From positions 94,819 through 154,639 of the forward strand of contig NZ_KI911468.1 in the NCBI RefSeq assembly GCF_000514775.1: DNA of 59,821 bases, in the 5' to 3' direction. Positions 36,778-47,163 of this stretch are shown here, one piece after another (position 1 is the first letter of the stretch; every line of letters begins with the position of its first letter). The notes beneath the pieces are model-generated. The model saw nothing but the letters and a program-made list of their open reading frames with translations. It made no database searches and was not told the DNA's origin. The position numbers were made by a program, and so were the translations under genes. This DNA is from Salinispora pacifica CNR114 (lineage in GTDB: Bacteria; Actinomycetota; Actinomycetes; Mycobacteriales; Micromonosporaceae).

Positions 36778-38295
36778 GTGACCAACCCGTTACGCGACCC
36801 GCAGGACCGACGGCTGCCCCGCATCCCGGAACCCTGCACTCTGGTCATTTTCGGCGTTACCGGGGACCTGGCCCGCAAAAAGCTACTACCCGCGGTGTAC
36901 GACCTTGCGAACCGGGGACTGCTGCCCCCGAGCTTCGTCGTGCTCGGCTTCGCCCGCCGGGACTGGGGTGACGGCGACTTCGAGTCCGTCGCCCAGGCCG
37001 CGGCGAAGGCGCACGCCCGTACTCCCTGGCGGGAGGAGGTGTGGGCGCGGCTGGCCGGCAACATCAAGTTCGTCGGTGGTTCCTTCGACGACGACGACGC
37101 CTTCGACCAGTTGGCGGGCACGTTGGACGGGCTACGCCAATCGCATGGCATCCCCGGCAACGCCGCCTTCTACTTCGCCATCCCCCCAACGGCTTTCCCG
37201 GTGGTGCTCAAGCAACTCGCCCGCACCGGAATGTCGGATAACGCCCGCTGCGGCGGGTGGCGCCGAGTCGTGGTCGAGAAACCGTTCGGGCAGGATCTGC
37301 CCTCGGCGAAGGAACTCAACGACCTGGTGGACGATGTCTTCACCCGTCGGGACGTCTTCCGCATCGACCACTATCTGGGCAAGGAGACGGTCCAGAACAT
37401 CCTCGCCCTGCGGTTCGCCAACAATCTGTTCGAGCCGTTGTGGAACTCGAGATACGTCGACTCGGTGCAGATCACCATGGCCGAGGATGTGGGGATCGGC
37501 ACCCGGGCCGGGTTCTACGACACCGCTGGCGCCGCCCGGGACGTGCTCCAGAACCATCTCCTGCAGCTGCTCGCGCTGGTGGCGATGGAGGAGCCCACCA
37601 GCTTCGCCGCCGACGAGATCCGCGCCGAGAAACTCAAGGTACTCAAGGCCATCACCCTGCCACCAGATGTGAGCCAGGGGACCGTACGCGGCCAGTACCT
37701 GCCCGGCTGGGTCGGCGGCGAACGGGCACTCGGCTACCTGGACGAGGAGGGGGTCCCGGCGGACTCGACCACCGAGACCTACGTCGCGGTGCAGCTCGGC
37801 ATCCAGAACCGCCGGTGGGCGGGGGTGCCCTTCTACATCCGCGCCGGCAAGCGGATGCCCCGGCAGGTGACCGAGGTCGCGGTGATGTTCAAGAAGGCCC
37901 CACACCTGCCGTTCGACGACGCCGATGTGAAGTCGCTGGGCAACAACCAACTCGTCATCCGGGTCCAGCCGGACGAGGGCGTGGTCCTCAAGTTCGGCTC
38001 CAAGGTGCCCGGTACCGCGATGGAGGTCCGCGACATCGCGATGGACTTCCAGTACGGCGAGGCGTTCACCGAGGCCAGCCCGAAGGCATACGAGCGGTTG
38101 GTGCTGGACGTCCTGATCGGCGACCGCACCCTCTTCCCGGACGCCGCCGAGGTCGAGCAGAGCTGGCGGGTGGTGGACCCGCTGGAACAGGCCTGGGCGG
38201 GCACGAAGCCGGAGCCCTACCGATCCGGTGAGTGGGGTCCCCGCCGCTCCGACGAGATGCTGGCCCAGGCGGGCCGCGCCTGGCGGCGGGCGTGA
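36778..38295 (+). CDS. zwf: Glucose-6-phosphate 1-dehydrogenase
   Basis: This 505-residue NADP-linked enzyme commits glucose-6-phosphate to the oxidative pentose-phosphate pathway. The nucleotide motif FGVTGDLARKKLLPAVYDL and the substrate-site motif RIDHYLGKETVQN are intact. The start is GTG, preceded by GCGAGGAG. The next gene, opcA, encodes its activator. Confidence 0.97.
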   Translation: MTNPLRDPQDRRLPRIPEPCTLVIFGVTGDLARKKLLPAVYDLANRGLLPPSFVVLGFARRDWGDGDFESVAQAAAKAHARTPWREEVWARLAGNIKFVGGSFDDDDAFDQLAGTLDGLRQSHGIPGNAAFYFAIPPTAFPVVLKQLARTGMSDNARCGGWRRVVVEKPFGQDLPSAKELNDLVDDVFTRRDVFRIDHYLGKETVQNILALRFANNLFEPLWNSRYVDSVQITMAEDVGIGTRAGFYDTAGAARDVLQNHLLQLLALVAMEEPTSFAADEIRAEKLKVLKAITLPPDVSQGTVRGQYLPGWVGGERALGYLDEEGVPADSTTETYVAVQLGIQNRRWAGVPFYIRAGKRMPRQVTEVAVMFKKAPHLPFDDADVKSLGNNQLVIRVQPDEGVVLKFGSKVPGTAMEVRDIAMDFQYGEAFTEASPKAYERLVLDVLIGDRTLFPDAAEVEQSWRVVDPLEQAWAGTKPEPYRSGEWGPRRSDEMLAQAGRAWRRA

Positions 38296-38329
38296 CGACC
38301 GGGCGACACGAGCGGACTGGGAGGCAGCG

Positions 38330-39343
38330 ATGATCGGCCTGTGGGACACCACCGGCAACGAGGTGGTCAAGGCGCTCGCTGCCGAGCGGCGCAGCGCCGG
38401 CGGGGTGGCCAGTGGCATGGCCCTCACCCTGATCGTGGTGGTGGACGAGAAGCGGGTCCGCGAGGCGGAGGCGGCGGCGACGATCGCCTCCGCCGCCCAC
38501 CCGTGCCGGCTGTTGATCGTGGTTCGCTCCGATGTGGATCGAGACCGAAGCCGACTGGACGCGGAGATCGTCGTGGGGGGCCGACTCGGCCCCGGCGAGG
38601 CAGTGGTGGCCCGGATGCACGGGCGGCTGGCCCTGCACGCCGAGTCGGTGGTGATGCCGCTGCTGGTGCCGGACGTACCGGTGGTGACCTGGTGGCACGC
38701 GGATCCGCCAGCCGAGATCGCCACCGACTTCCTGGGCGTGGTGGCCGACCGGCGCATCACCGACGCCGCGCAGGCCGACAACCCGATCGAGGCGCTGCGG
38801 CAGCGGGCGCACGACTACGCACCCGGTGACACCGACCTGGCCTGGACCCGGGTCACGTTGTGGCGCACCCTGGTGGCGGGCGCCTTCGACACCACCGAGG
38901 CACGGGTCACCGCGGCGACCGTGGTGGCACCGCCGACCGACCCGACGGCCGCGCTGATGCGCGGCTGGCTCGCCGCCCGGCTGGAGATCGATCCCGAGTG
39001 GCGGCACACCGACCAGTACTCCCGGATGCATGAGGTGCAGTTGCGCTGCGCCAACGGCGACGAGCTGACGCTGACCCGCAACGACAGCATGGCGGTGTTC
39101 CGCCGCACCGGCCAGGAGGACCGCCTCCTGCCGCTGGTACGCCGTCCGCTCGGCGACGAGCTGGCCGAGGAGTTACGCCGACTCGACGCCGACCAGGTGT
39201 ACGCGGAGGCGCTCGGTGCCGCGACGGGGCTCTCCGGGCTGGAACGCCGCCCGGCCCAACGGGTACATGTCTGGAAGGACCCGGCTCAGGCCCACCGGGC
39301 CGAGGCGGGAATCGCCGCGCACGCTGGGATCGCGCGGGCATGA
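38330..39343 (+). CDS. opcA: Glucose-6-phosphate dehydrogenase assembly protein OpcA
   Basis: A 337-residue protein that activates or helps assemble Zwf in cyanobacteria and actinobacteria. It starts MIGLWDTTGNEVVKALAAER, the family opening, after GGGAGGCA. Its position between zwf and pgl is the usual one. The stop overlaps the pgl start by four bases. Confidence 0.94.
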   Translation: MIGLWDTTGNEVVKALAAERRSAGGVASGMALTLIVVVDEKRVREAEAAATIASAAHPCRLLIVVRSDVDRDRSRLDAEIVVGGRLGPGEAVVARMHGRLALHAESVVMPLLVPDVPVVTWWHADPPAEIATDFLGVVADRRITDAAQADNPIEALRQRAHDYAPGDTDLAWTRVTLWRTLVAGAFDTTEARVTAATVVAPPTDPTAALMRGWLAARLEIDPEWRHTDQYSRMHEVQLRCANGDELTLTRNDSMAVFRRTGQEDRLLPLVRRPLGDELAEELRRLDADQVYAEALGAATGLSGLERRPAQRVHVWKDPAQAHRAEAGIAAHAGIARA

Positions 39344-40110
39344 GCGAGGCGAGCATCGCGGTCCACGCCGACGCCGAGCTGCTGGCGCAGGCGGTAGCCG
39401 CCCGGCTACTGGTCCGCATCCTCGATGCGCAGACCGGGCGCGGTCAGGCGTCGGTGGTGTTGACCGGCGGGCGGATAGCCGCCGCCGTCTACCGTGCCTT
39501 GGCGGCGCTGCCCGCTCGCGACGCGGTCGACTGGTCCCGGGTGGACGTCTGGTGGGGCGACGAGCGGTTCCTGCCCGAGGGCGACCCGCAGCGCAACGCG
39601 ACGCAGGCCCGGGCGGCGCTCCTGGACGCGGTGCCGCTGAACCCGGCCCGGGTACACCCGATGCCGGCTTCGGACGACCCGGCCGGCAGTGACCCGGAGG
39701 AGGCCGCCGCCCGGTACGCGGCGGAGCTGGCCCAGGCAGCCCGCCCCGGCACCGCCGTCCTCCCCCACTTCGACGTGCTCCTGCTGGGGGTGGGCGAGGA
39801 CGGACACGTGGCCTCGGTCTTCCCGGAGCATCCGGTGCACTACGAGAGCCGGCCGGTCAGTGCGGTCCGGGGCAGCCCGAAGCCACCGCCGATCCGGACC
39901 ACCCTGACCCTGCCGACGATCAACACCGCGGAGGAGGTGTGGCTGGTCGCCAGCGGGGCGGACAAAGCCCGCGCGGTCGGCCTGGCGCTGGCTGGTGCGG
40001 GGCCGATGCAGCTACCGGCCGCGGGTGTGCGGGGCATCAACCGCACCCTCTGGCTGCTGGATCGCAGCGCCGCCGCCGACCTACCCGCCCGTTTCCGCAG
40101 CATCCGCTGA
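39340..40110 (+). CDS. pgl: 6-phosphogluconolactonase
   Basis: This 256-residue DevB-type lactonase hydrolyses 6-phosphogluconolactone to 6-phosphogluconate. The motif VLTGGRIAAAVYRAL lies near the N-terminus, VDWSRVDVWWGDERFLP follows, and LLLGVGEDGHVASVFPEH carries active-site residues. It is the last gene of the operon; a terminator hairpin follows 75 bases on. No gnd gene is present next to it. Confidence 0.93.
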   Translation: MSEASIAVHADAELLAQAVAARLLVRILDAQTGRGQASVVLTGGRIAAAVYRALAALPARDAVDWSRVDVWWGDERFLPEGDPQRNATQARAALLDAVPLNPARVHPMPASDDPAGSDPEEAAARYAAELAQAARPGTAVLPHFDVLLLGVGEDGHVASVFPEHPVHYESRPVSAVRGSPKPPPIRTTLTLPTINTAEEVWLVASGADKARAVGLALAGAGPMQLPAAGVRGINRTLWLLDRSAAADLPARFRSIR

Positions 40111-40185
40111 GCTGCCGCCCGTGGCGGCGCCGCGGATCGGGCGCCGCCGCGGACGCCCCGGCAGCTGCGGCGGGTTGGGAAAACG

Positions 40186-40225
40186 AACCGCGCGCGGCCC
40201 GTCCGAAGACGAACCGCGCGCGGTT
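40186..40225. terminator. Hairpin terminator between pgl and secG
   Basis: A 12-bp stem (AACCGCGCGCGG at 40186-40197 with its complement at 40214-40225) has a 16-nt loop and runs into TTTT on the plus strand. Each arm is itself nearly self-complementary. It separates the convergent pgl and secG genes and probably serves both. Confidence 0.8.
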
Positions 40226-40244
40226 TTGACTCTAGGTGCTGGGC

Positions 40245-40505
40245 TCAGCCGACACTGGCCTGCTGAAGTCGCAGCCAGAGCCCAAGACCGACGATGCAGG
40301 CGAACCAGACAATGCCCACCAGAACGGTGTAGCGGTCCAGGTTCTTCTCGGCGACCGACGACCCAGCCAGGCTGGAGCTGACCCCGCCGCCGAACATGCT
40401 GGACATCCCACCGCCCTTACCCCGGTGTAGCAGGATCAGCAGGGTGAGCATGACGCTCGTAATGACCAGCAACACGATCAACGTGTACGCGAACCAGATC
40501 GGCAT
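40245..40505 (-). CDS. secG: Preprotein translocase subunit SecG
   Basis: This 86-residue membrane protein has two hydrophobic helices flanking a conserved loop (LLHRGKGGGMSSMFGGG). It is an accessory part of the SecYEG channel. It sits in its standard place downstream of tpiA (96-base gap). Confidence 0.95.
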   Translation of the reverse strand: MPIWFAYTLIVLLVITSVMLTLLILLHRGKGGGMSSMFGGGVSSSLAGSSVAEKNLDRYTVLVGIVWFACIVGLGLWLRLQQASVG

Positions 40506-40601
40506 GGCGGGGGACAGTCCTCTCGTTGCGATCCTCGCCCGAGCAGAACGGGCACGGTGGCACCGACCGGCGGACGGGCGGAGTCAAGGATAGCGAAGCG
40601 G

Positions 40602-41393
40602 TCAGCCGGTGGTGTGCTCCGGGAACCGGCAGATCTTCGCGAACTCCTCAGCGTCCAGGCTGGCGCCGCCGACAAGGGCGCCATCCACGTCTGGCTGAGC
40701 CATGATCGCCGCCACGTTCGACGACTTGACCGAGCCGCCGTACAGGATCCGCACCTGGTCGGCCGTCTCCTGGCCGAACTGCCCGGCAAGGCGCTCACGG
40801 AGCGCCCCGCAGACCTCCTGGGCGTCCTCCGGGGTGGCCGTCTTGCCGGTGCCGATCGCCCAGACTGGCTCGTACGCGACGACAACCTGGGTCACCTGCT
40901 CGGCGGAGAGCCCCTTGAGGGCGGCGTCGAGCTGGTCGTTGCAGTGCGCCACCTGGCCGCCCTGCTCCCGAACGTCCAGCCCCTCCCCCACGCAGAGGAT
41001 CGGGGCGAGGCCATGGGTGAGCGCCGCCTGCACCTTCGCGTTGACGACCGCGTCATCCTCGTGGTGGTTCGCCCGCCGCTCGGAGTGGCCGACCGCCACG
41101 TAGGTGCAGCCCAGCTTCGTCAGCATCGGCCCGGCGATGTCACCGGTGTGCGCTCCCGACGCGTGCGGCGAGAGGTCCTGCGCACCGTAACCCACCAGCA
41201 GCTTGTCCCCGTCCACGGCGGTCTGCACCGTCCGTAGGTCGGTGAACGGCGGTAGCACCACCGTCTCGACGTCGGTGAGCTGCTTCGCGGTGAGGCTCGC
41301 GGCGAGCTTCTGCACCAGCAGGTTCGCCTCGAGATGGTTGAGGTTCATCTTCCAGTTGCCGGCCATCAGCGGCCGGCGGGTGGGGTTGGCCAT
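40602..41393 (-). CDS. tpiA: Triosephosphate isomerase
   Basis: This 263-residue TIM-barrel enzyme interconverts dihydroxyacetone phosphate and glyceraldehyde-3-phosphate. Catalytic residues are Lys15 (GNWKMN), His103 (VGHSERR) and Glu175 (AYEPVWAIGTG). It begins directly after the pgk stop with no intervening base. Confidence 0.97.
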   Translation of the reverse strand: MANPTRRPLMAGNWKMNLNHLEANLLVQKLAASLTAKQLTDVETVVLPPFTDLRTVQTAVDGDKLLVGYGAQDLSPHASGAHTGDIAGPMLTKLGCTYVAVGHSERRANHHEDDAVVNAKVQAALTHGLAPILCVGEGLDVREQGGQVAHCNDQLDAALKGLSAEQVTQVVVAYEPVWAIGTGKTATPEDAQEVCGALRERLAGQFGQETADQVRILYGGSVKSSNVAAIMAQPDVDGALVGGASLDAEEFAKICRFPEHTTG

Positions 41394-42593
41394 TCAGCTC
41401 TCCAAGGCCGCGATGCCGGGGAGGGTCTTGCCCTCCAGGTACTCAAGACTGGCGCCGCCACCGGTGGAGATGTGGCTGAACGCCTGCTCGTCGAGGCCGA
41501 GCGCCCGCACCGCGGCGGCGGAGTCGCCGCCACCGACCACGGTGAACGCGTCCGACTCCGCGATCGCCTCGGCGACACCGCGAGTGCCGTGCGCGAAGGC
41601 CGCCATCTCGAACACGCCCATCGGGCCGTTCCAGAAGATCGTCCGAGCGTCCCGCACCGCGGTGGCGAAACCAGCCACCGTCTCCGGGCCGATGTCGAGC
41701 CCGACCCGCTTGCTGGGGATCCCGTCGGCCCGCACCGTGTCGTGTGGGGCGTCGGGGGCGAACGCATCCGCCACCACCACGTCAACCGGCAGCATGATCT
41801 TGCCGTCGGCGCGCTCCAGCAGGCTCCGGCAGGTCTCGACCATCTCCTCCTCCAGCAGCGAGGAGCCCACCTCGTGGCCCTGCGCCTTCAGGAAGGTGAA
41901 GCACATGCCGCCGCCGACCAGCAACCGGTCGACCTTCGGCAGCAACGCCTCGATCACCGCCAGCTTGTCGGAGACCTTCGACCCACCGAGCACCACCACG
42001 TACGGGCGGTCCGGCTCCCCGGCGAGGGCGCCGAGCACCTCCACCTCGCGCAGCACCAGCCGGCCCGCCACGTGTGGCAGCCGGGCCGGTACGTCGTACA
42101 CGCTGGCGTGCCGACGGTGCACCGCGCCGAACGCGTCGTCCACATACGCGTCGGCGAGCGCGGCGAGCTGGTCGGCGAAGGCGCCCCGCTCCGCCTCGTC
42201 CTTGCTGGTCTCACCCGGATTGAACCGAAGGTTCTCCAGCAGGGCGACCTGGCCGTCGGCGAGACCCGCCACCGTGGACCGGGCCGAGTCACCGACCGTG
42301 TCCTCGGCGAAGTGGACCGGCGCGCCGAGCAGCTCACCGAGCCGCCCGGCCACCGGACGCAGGCTGAACGCCGGGTCGGGGCTGCCCTTCGGCCGCCCCA
42401 GGTGGGAGCAGACGACCACCTTCGCGCCGGCCTGGACCAGCGCGCCCAGGGTCGGCAGCACGGCCCGGATCCGGCCGTCGTCGGTGATCTGACCGGTCTG
42501 CTTGTCAAGCGGGACGTTCAGGTCCGCGCGGACCAACACCCGCCGACCCGTTACCTCCTCGGCGAGCAGGTCGTCGAGGGTGCGGATAGTCAC
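41394..42593 (-). CDS. pgk: Phosphoglycerate kinase
   Basis: This 399-residue glycolytic kinase makes ATP from 1,3-bisphosphoglycerate. The N-terminal motif VLVRADLNVPLD binds 3-phosphoglycerate, and the C-terminal GGGDSAAAVRALG belongs to the nucleotide domain. It lies 52 bases after gap and is fused end to end with tpiA. Confidence 0.97.
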   Translation of the reverse strand: MTIRTLDDLLAEEVTGRRVLVRADLNVPLDKQTGQITDDGRIRAVLPTLGALVQAGAKVVVCSHLGRPKGSPDPAFSLRPVAGRLGELLGAPVHFAEDTVGDSARSTVAGLADGQVALLENLRFNPGETSKDEAERGAFADQLAALADAYVDDAFGAVHRRHASVYDVPARLPHVAGRLVLREVEVLGALAGEPDRPYVVVLGGSKVSDKLAVIEALLPKVDRLLVGGGMCFTFLKAQGHEVGSSLLEEEMVETCRSLLERADGKIMLPVDVVVADAFAPDAPHDTVRADGIPSKRVGLDIGPETVAGFATAVRDARTIFWNGPMGVFEMAAFAHGTRGVAEAIAESDAFTVVGGGDSAAAVRALGLDEQAFSHISTGGGASLEYLEGKTLPGIAALES

Positions 42594-42645
42594 CGGACCG
42601 ACCTTCCCTTCGTCACCAGGCCCCCCGCGAGCTGCCTACGCGCAC

Positions 42646-43650
42646 TCACAGCGACTGACCAACCAGCTTCACGAGATCCACCAGGCGGTTCGAGTAGCCC
42701 CACTCGTTGTCGTACCAGCCGACGACCTTGACCTGGTTGCCGATCACCTTGGTCAGCGGGGCGTCGAAGATGCAGGACGCCGGGTCGGTGACGATGTCGG
42801 CCGAGACGATCGGGTCCTCGTTGTAGGACAGGACACCGTTGAGCGGGCCGTTGGCGGCCGCCTTCATCGCGGCGTTGACCTCGTCCACCGTGGTCTCCCG
42901 GCCGACGGTGACGGTCAGGTCGGTGGCGGACCCGGTCGGGATCGGCACCCGCAGCGCGTAGCCGTCCAGCCGGCCCTTGAGCTCCGGCAGCACCAGGCCG
43001 ATCGCCTTCGCCGCACCGGTGGAGGTCGGCACGATGTTCAGCGCGGCGGCACGGGCCCGACGCAGGTCCTTGTGTGGAGCGTCCTGGAGGTTCTGGTCCT
43101 GCGTGTAGGCGTGGATGGTGGTCATCAGACCCTGCTCGATGCCGAACGTGTCCTGCAGGACCTTCGCCATCGGCGCCAGGCAGTTGGTGGTGCAGGAGGC
43201 GTTGGAGATGACGGTGTGCTTGGCCGGGTCGTACTCCGCCTGGTTGACGCCCATCACCACGGTGACGTCTTCGTTCTTTGCCGGCGCGGAGATGATCACC
43301 TTCTTGGCGCCGCCGTCGACGTGCGCCTTCGCCTTGGTGGCGTCGGTGAACAGACCGGTGGACTCGATGACCACGTCCACGCCCACCTCGCCCCAGGGCA
43401 GCTTCGCCGGGTCCTTCTCGGCGTACACCTTGATGGTCTTGCCACCCACGGTGATCTCGTCCGCGCTGGCCTTCACCTCGTGCGGCAGCCGGCCGAGGAT
43501 GCTGTCGTACTTGACAAGGTGGGCGAGCGTCGCGTTGTCGGTCAGGTCGTTGACCGCCACGACCTCGATGTCAGCGCCGGACGCCAGCACTGCCCGGAAG
43601 AAGTTACGGCCGATCCGGCCGAAGCCGTTGATGCCAACCCGGATGGTCAC
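42646..43650 (-). CDS. gap: Glyceraldehyde-3-phosphate dehydrogenase
   Basis: This 334-residue NAD-dependent enzyme has the Rossmann motif GINGFGRIGRN and the catalytic Cys153 in SNASCTTNCLAP. GTG 43650 is chosen because GAGGAG lies nine bases upstream; the ATG at 43659 would touch that site with no spacing. A 250-base gap separates it from whiA, so it probably also has its own promoter. Confidence 0.97.
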   Translation of the reverse strand: MTIRVGINGFGRIGRNFFRAVLASGADIEVVAVNDLTDNATLAHLVKYDSILGRLPHEVKASADEITVGGKTIKVYAEKDPAKLPWGEVGVDVVIESTGLFTDATKAKAHVDGGAKKVIISAPAKNEDVTVVMGVNQAEYDPAKHTVISNASCTTNCLAPMAKVLQDTFGIEQGLMTTIHAYTQDQNLQDAPHKDLRRARAAALNIVPTSTGAAKAIGLVLPELKGRLDGYALRVPIPTGSATDLTVTVGRETTVDEVNAAMKAAANGPLNGVLSYNEDPIVSADIVTDPASCIFDAPLTKVIGNQVKVVGWYDNEWGYSNRLVDLVKLVGQSL

Positions 43651-43871
43651 AGGTCCCATCTCCTCGCGTTCTAGTCCGCCGGCGTGATGACCCACGGGCC
43701 GGCGACTAGTCTGCGCCAGCCGGTGGAACCGGCCGTTTGACGGTTCATCTCGGCCGCCCCGCCGCGGTCCGAGGGACCGACCGCCCGAGGCGGTGCGCAC
43801 GGCGAGGAGTGCCGAGTGCCGGCTCCCTTGCCGTACGCAGCGACCCTATCCGAGCATGGGGGGTCTTGCTC

Positions 43872-43892
43872 CGGCGGGTGGTGATCCCGCCG
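43872..43892 (-). terminator. Weak hairpin just after whiA
   Basis: A 7-bp GC stem (CGGCGGG at 43872-43878 with 43886-43892) with a 7-nt loop lies 8 bases beyond the whiA stop. There is no T-run. It may attenuate readthrough from whiA into gap, but it could be chance in GC-rich DNA. Confidence 0.3.
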
Positions 43893-43900
43893 CCGTCCTA

Positions 43901-44881
43901 TCAGACCACGAGCATGTCGGGCGTGACTGCCGCTTCGGTATCCGGGATGCCGAGATCGCGGGCTCGCTTGTCGGCGAGCGCGAGCAGCCGCCGGATCCGT
44001 CCGGCGATCGCATCCTTGGTCAACGGCGGGTCGGCGAGCGCGCCCAGCTCCTCCAGCGATGCCTGGCGATGCTCCAGCCGCAGCCGCCCGGCCGAGGTCA
44101 GGTGGTACGGCGCGTCGTCGGCGAGGATCTCCAGGGCACGGGTGACCCGGGCGGCGGCGGCGACCGCCGCCCGCGCCGACCGACGCAGGTTCGCGTCGTC
44201 GAAGTTCGCCAACCGGTTCGCGGTGGCCCGCACCTCCCGCCGGACCCGACGTTCCTCCCAGGCCAGCACGCTGGCGTGGGCACCGATCCGGGTGAGTAGG
44301 GCGGCGATGGCGTCGCCGTCCTTGACGACCACCCGGTCCACGCCGCGCACCTCGCGGTTCTTCGCGGCGATGCCGATCCGGCGGGCCGCGCCGACCAGGG
44401 CGAGTGCCGACTCCGGGCCGGGGCAGGTGATCTCCATCGCACTGGAGCGACCCGGCTCGGTCAGCGAACCGTGCGCCATGAACGCGCCGCGCCACGCCGA
44501 GACCGCGCAGCAGACGTTGGCGGCCACCACATGCGGCGGCAGACCCCGCACCGGCCGACCGCGGACATCGAGCAGGCCGGTCTGCCGGGCCAGGAACTCC
44601 CCGTCCTTGACCACCCGCACGATGAAGTGACTGCCCTTGCGCAGGCCGCCGGAGGCGAGGACATGGATCTCGCTGGGGTAGCCATAGACGTCGGCGATCT
44701 CCCGCCGCAGCCGCCGGGCCACCGCCCCAGTATCCAGCTCGGCCTCCACGACCACCCGACCGGAGACGATGTGCAACCCACCGGCGAAGCGCAGCAGCGC
44801 CGCCATCTCCGCCCGCCGGCAGCAGGGCTTGGGCACGTCAACCCGGCTCAGCTCGTCCTTGACCGCCGCCGTCATCGCCAT
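43901..44881 (-). CDS. whiA: Sporulation transcription regulator WhiA
   Basis: This 326-residue DNA-binding protein needed for sporulation septation in Streptomyces has an N-terminal LAGLIDADG-homing-endonuclease-like domain (KDELSRVDVPKPCCRRAEM onward) and a C-terminal helix-turn-helix (EELGALADPPLTKDAIAGRI). ATG 44881 has GAGAGGA six bases upstream; the frame to 44896 is not used. It lies 54 bases after yvcK, in the conserved rapZ-yvcK-whiA order. Confidence 0.95.
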   Translation of the reverse strand: MAMTAAVKDELSRVDVPKPCCRRAEMAALLRFAGGLHIVSGRVVVEAELDTGAVARRLRREIADVYGYPSEIHVLASGGLRKGSHFIVRVVKDGEFLARQTGLLDVRGRPVRGLPPHVVAANVCCAVSAWRGAFMAHGSLTEPGRSSAMEITCPGPESALALVGAARRIGIAAKNREVRGVDRVVVKDGDAIAALLTRIGAHASVLAWEERRVRREVRATANRLANFDDANLRRSARAAVAAAARVTRALEILADDAPYHLTSAGRLRLEHRQASLEELGALADPPLTKDAIAGRIRRLLALADKRARDLGIPDTEAAVTPDMLVV

Positions 44882-44935
44882 TGTGCGTCCTCTCACGGAC
44901 CGGTTCCGGCGTGTCGCCGGAGATTACGTACGTGT

Positions 44936-45990
<1,055 letters not shown>

Positions 45991-45994
<4 letters not shown>

Positions 45995-46899
45995 TCGCGC
46001 CCCAGGTCACGGTGCTGCGCGTTGACGGCGAGCCCGGTCTGACGCAGCCGCGCGGCCAACTCCTCGGCGATGGCGACACTGCGGTGCTTGCCACCGGTAC
46101 AGCCGACGGCGGCGGTCAGATACCGCTTACCCTCCCGCTCGAAACCAGCGGTGGTGGCATTGAGCAGGTCGGCGAAGGTCGCCACGAATTCCTCGGCGCC
46201 CTCCTGGCCCAAGACGTACGAGCTGACCGCCTCCACCTGCCCGGTGTGCTCGCGCAGCTCCGGAACCCAGTACGGATTCGGCAGGAACCGGGCGTCGCAG
46301 ACGAAGTCGGCATCCGGCGGTACGCCGTACTTGAAACCGAAGGAGACCACGGTCACCCGCAGCCGGCGGGCGTCCTCGGCGCCGAAGAGCTCCTCGATCC
46401 GCCGACGCAGCTGGTTGACGTTGAGGTGGCTGGTGTCGACGAACACATCGGCCTGGTCGCGAGCCCCCTCCAGCAGCCCGCGCTCAACCGCGATACCGTC
46501 GGCGAGCCGCCCCTCCCCCTGCAACGGGTGCGAACGCCGGACGCTCTCAAAGCGCCGGATCAACACCTCGTCGTCGGCGTCAACGAAGACCACCCGCGGG
46601 GCGAAGCCCCGCTCCTTGAGCTCCCGGATCGCACCGGCCAGGTCGGTGGAGAAGGCCCGGGAGCGCACATCCAGCACCATCGCCGTACGGCGGGCGGCGC
46701 CACCGGCCTTCATCGCCAGCTCGGCCATGTCCAGCATCAGCGCCTGGGGCAGGTTGTCGACCACGTAGTAGCCGACGTTCTCCAGGGCGCGGGCGACAGT
46801 GCTGCGCCCACCGCCGGAGACCCCGGTCACCACCACGAGCGTGGTGTCGGTGCCCGACGGGTCGAGCCCCTCCGGCACGCTCGGCTGCCCCTCGATCAC
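45991..46899 (-). CDS. rapZ: RapZ / YvcJ-type nucleotide-binding protein
   Basis: This 302-residue P-loop protein has the Walker A-like loop GVSGGGRST at 26-34, with Arg in place of the usual Lys, a substitution I recall as common in actinobacterial members. The C-terminal domain contains GCTGGKHRSVAIAEELA, the RNA- or metabolite-binding part known from RapZ. In E. coli RapZ controls GlmS through a small RNA; in actinobacteria the role is unclear. The start is GTG. It heads the block rapZ-yvcK-whiA-gap-pgk-tpiA-secG and is divergent from recQ across 264 bases. Confidence 0.93.
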
Positions 46900-47163
46900 C
46901 TGGTACCCCCAACCTGTGGCACCGCGACCCGAACTGGGCCACGGGTTCGAACAGCGACTCTAACCCGCCGAACCACCCAGATCCGCCGCGTCACATTCCC
47001 GACACCGAGACAGCTCGCTGCCCCATCAGCGGCGCAGTCACACCCGACGGTGACGCCGGCCGCGGTAACCCGACCCAGGTTTCGTCCGGCGGCTCCCCGC
47101 CACCGGCCCCGCACGGCCCGGGCGTGCACCGTCGCGTCAGGGGCCACTCGTAGACTGCGCCCC

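Noticed and set aside
46940..46960. GTTCGAAC near recQ as a LexA/SOS box
   Set aside because: Only the central palindrome TTCGAA is present; the spacing of an actinobacterial SOS box (GAAC-N4-GTTC type) is not met.
46012..47163. N-terminal extension of recQ by 384 codons
   Set aside because: The extension is antisense to rapZ and unlike any RecQ; the ATG at 47164 gives the normal N-terminus.
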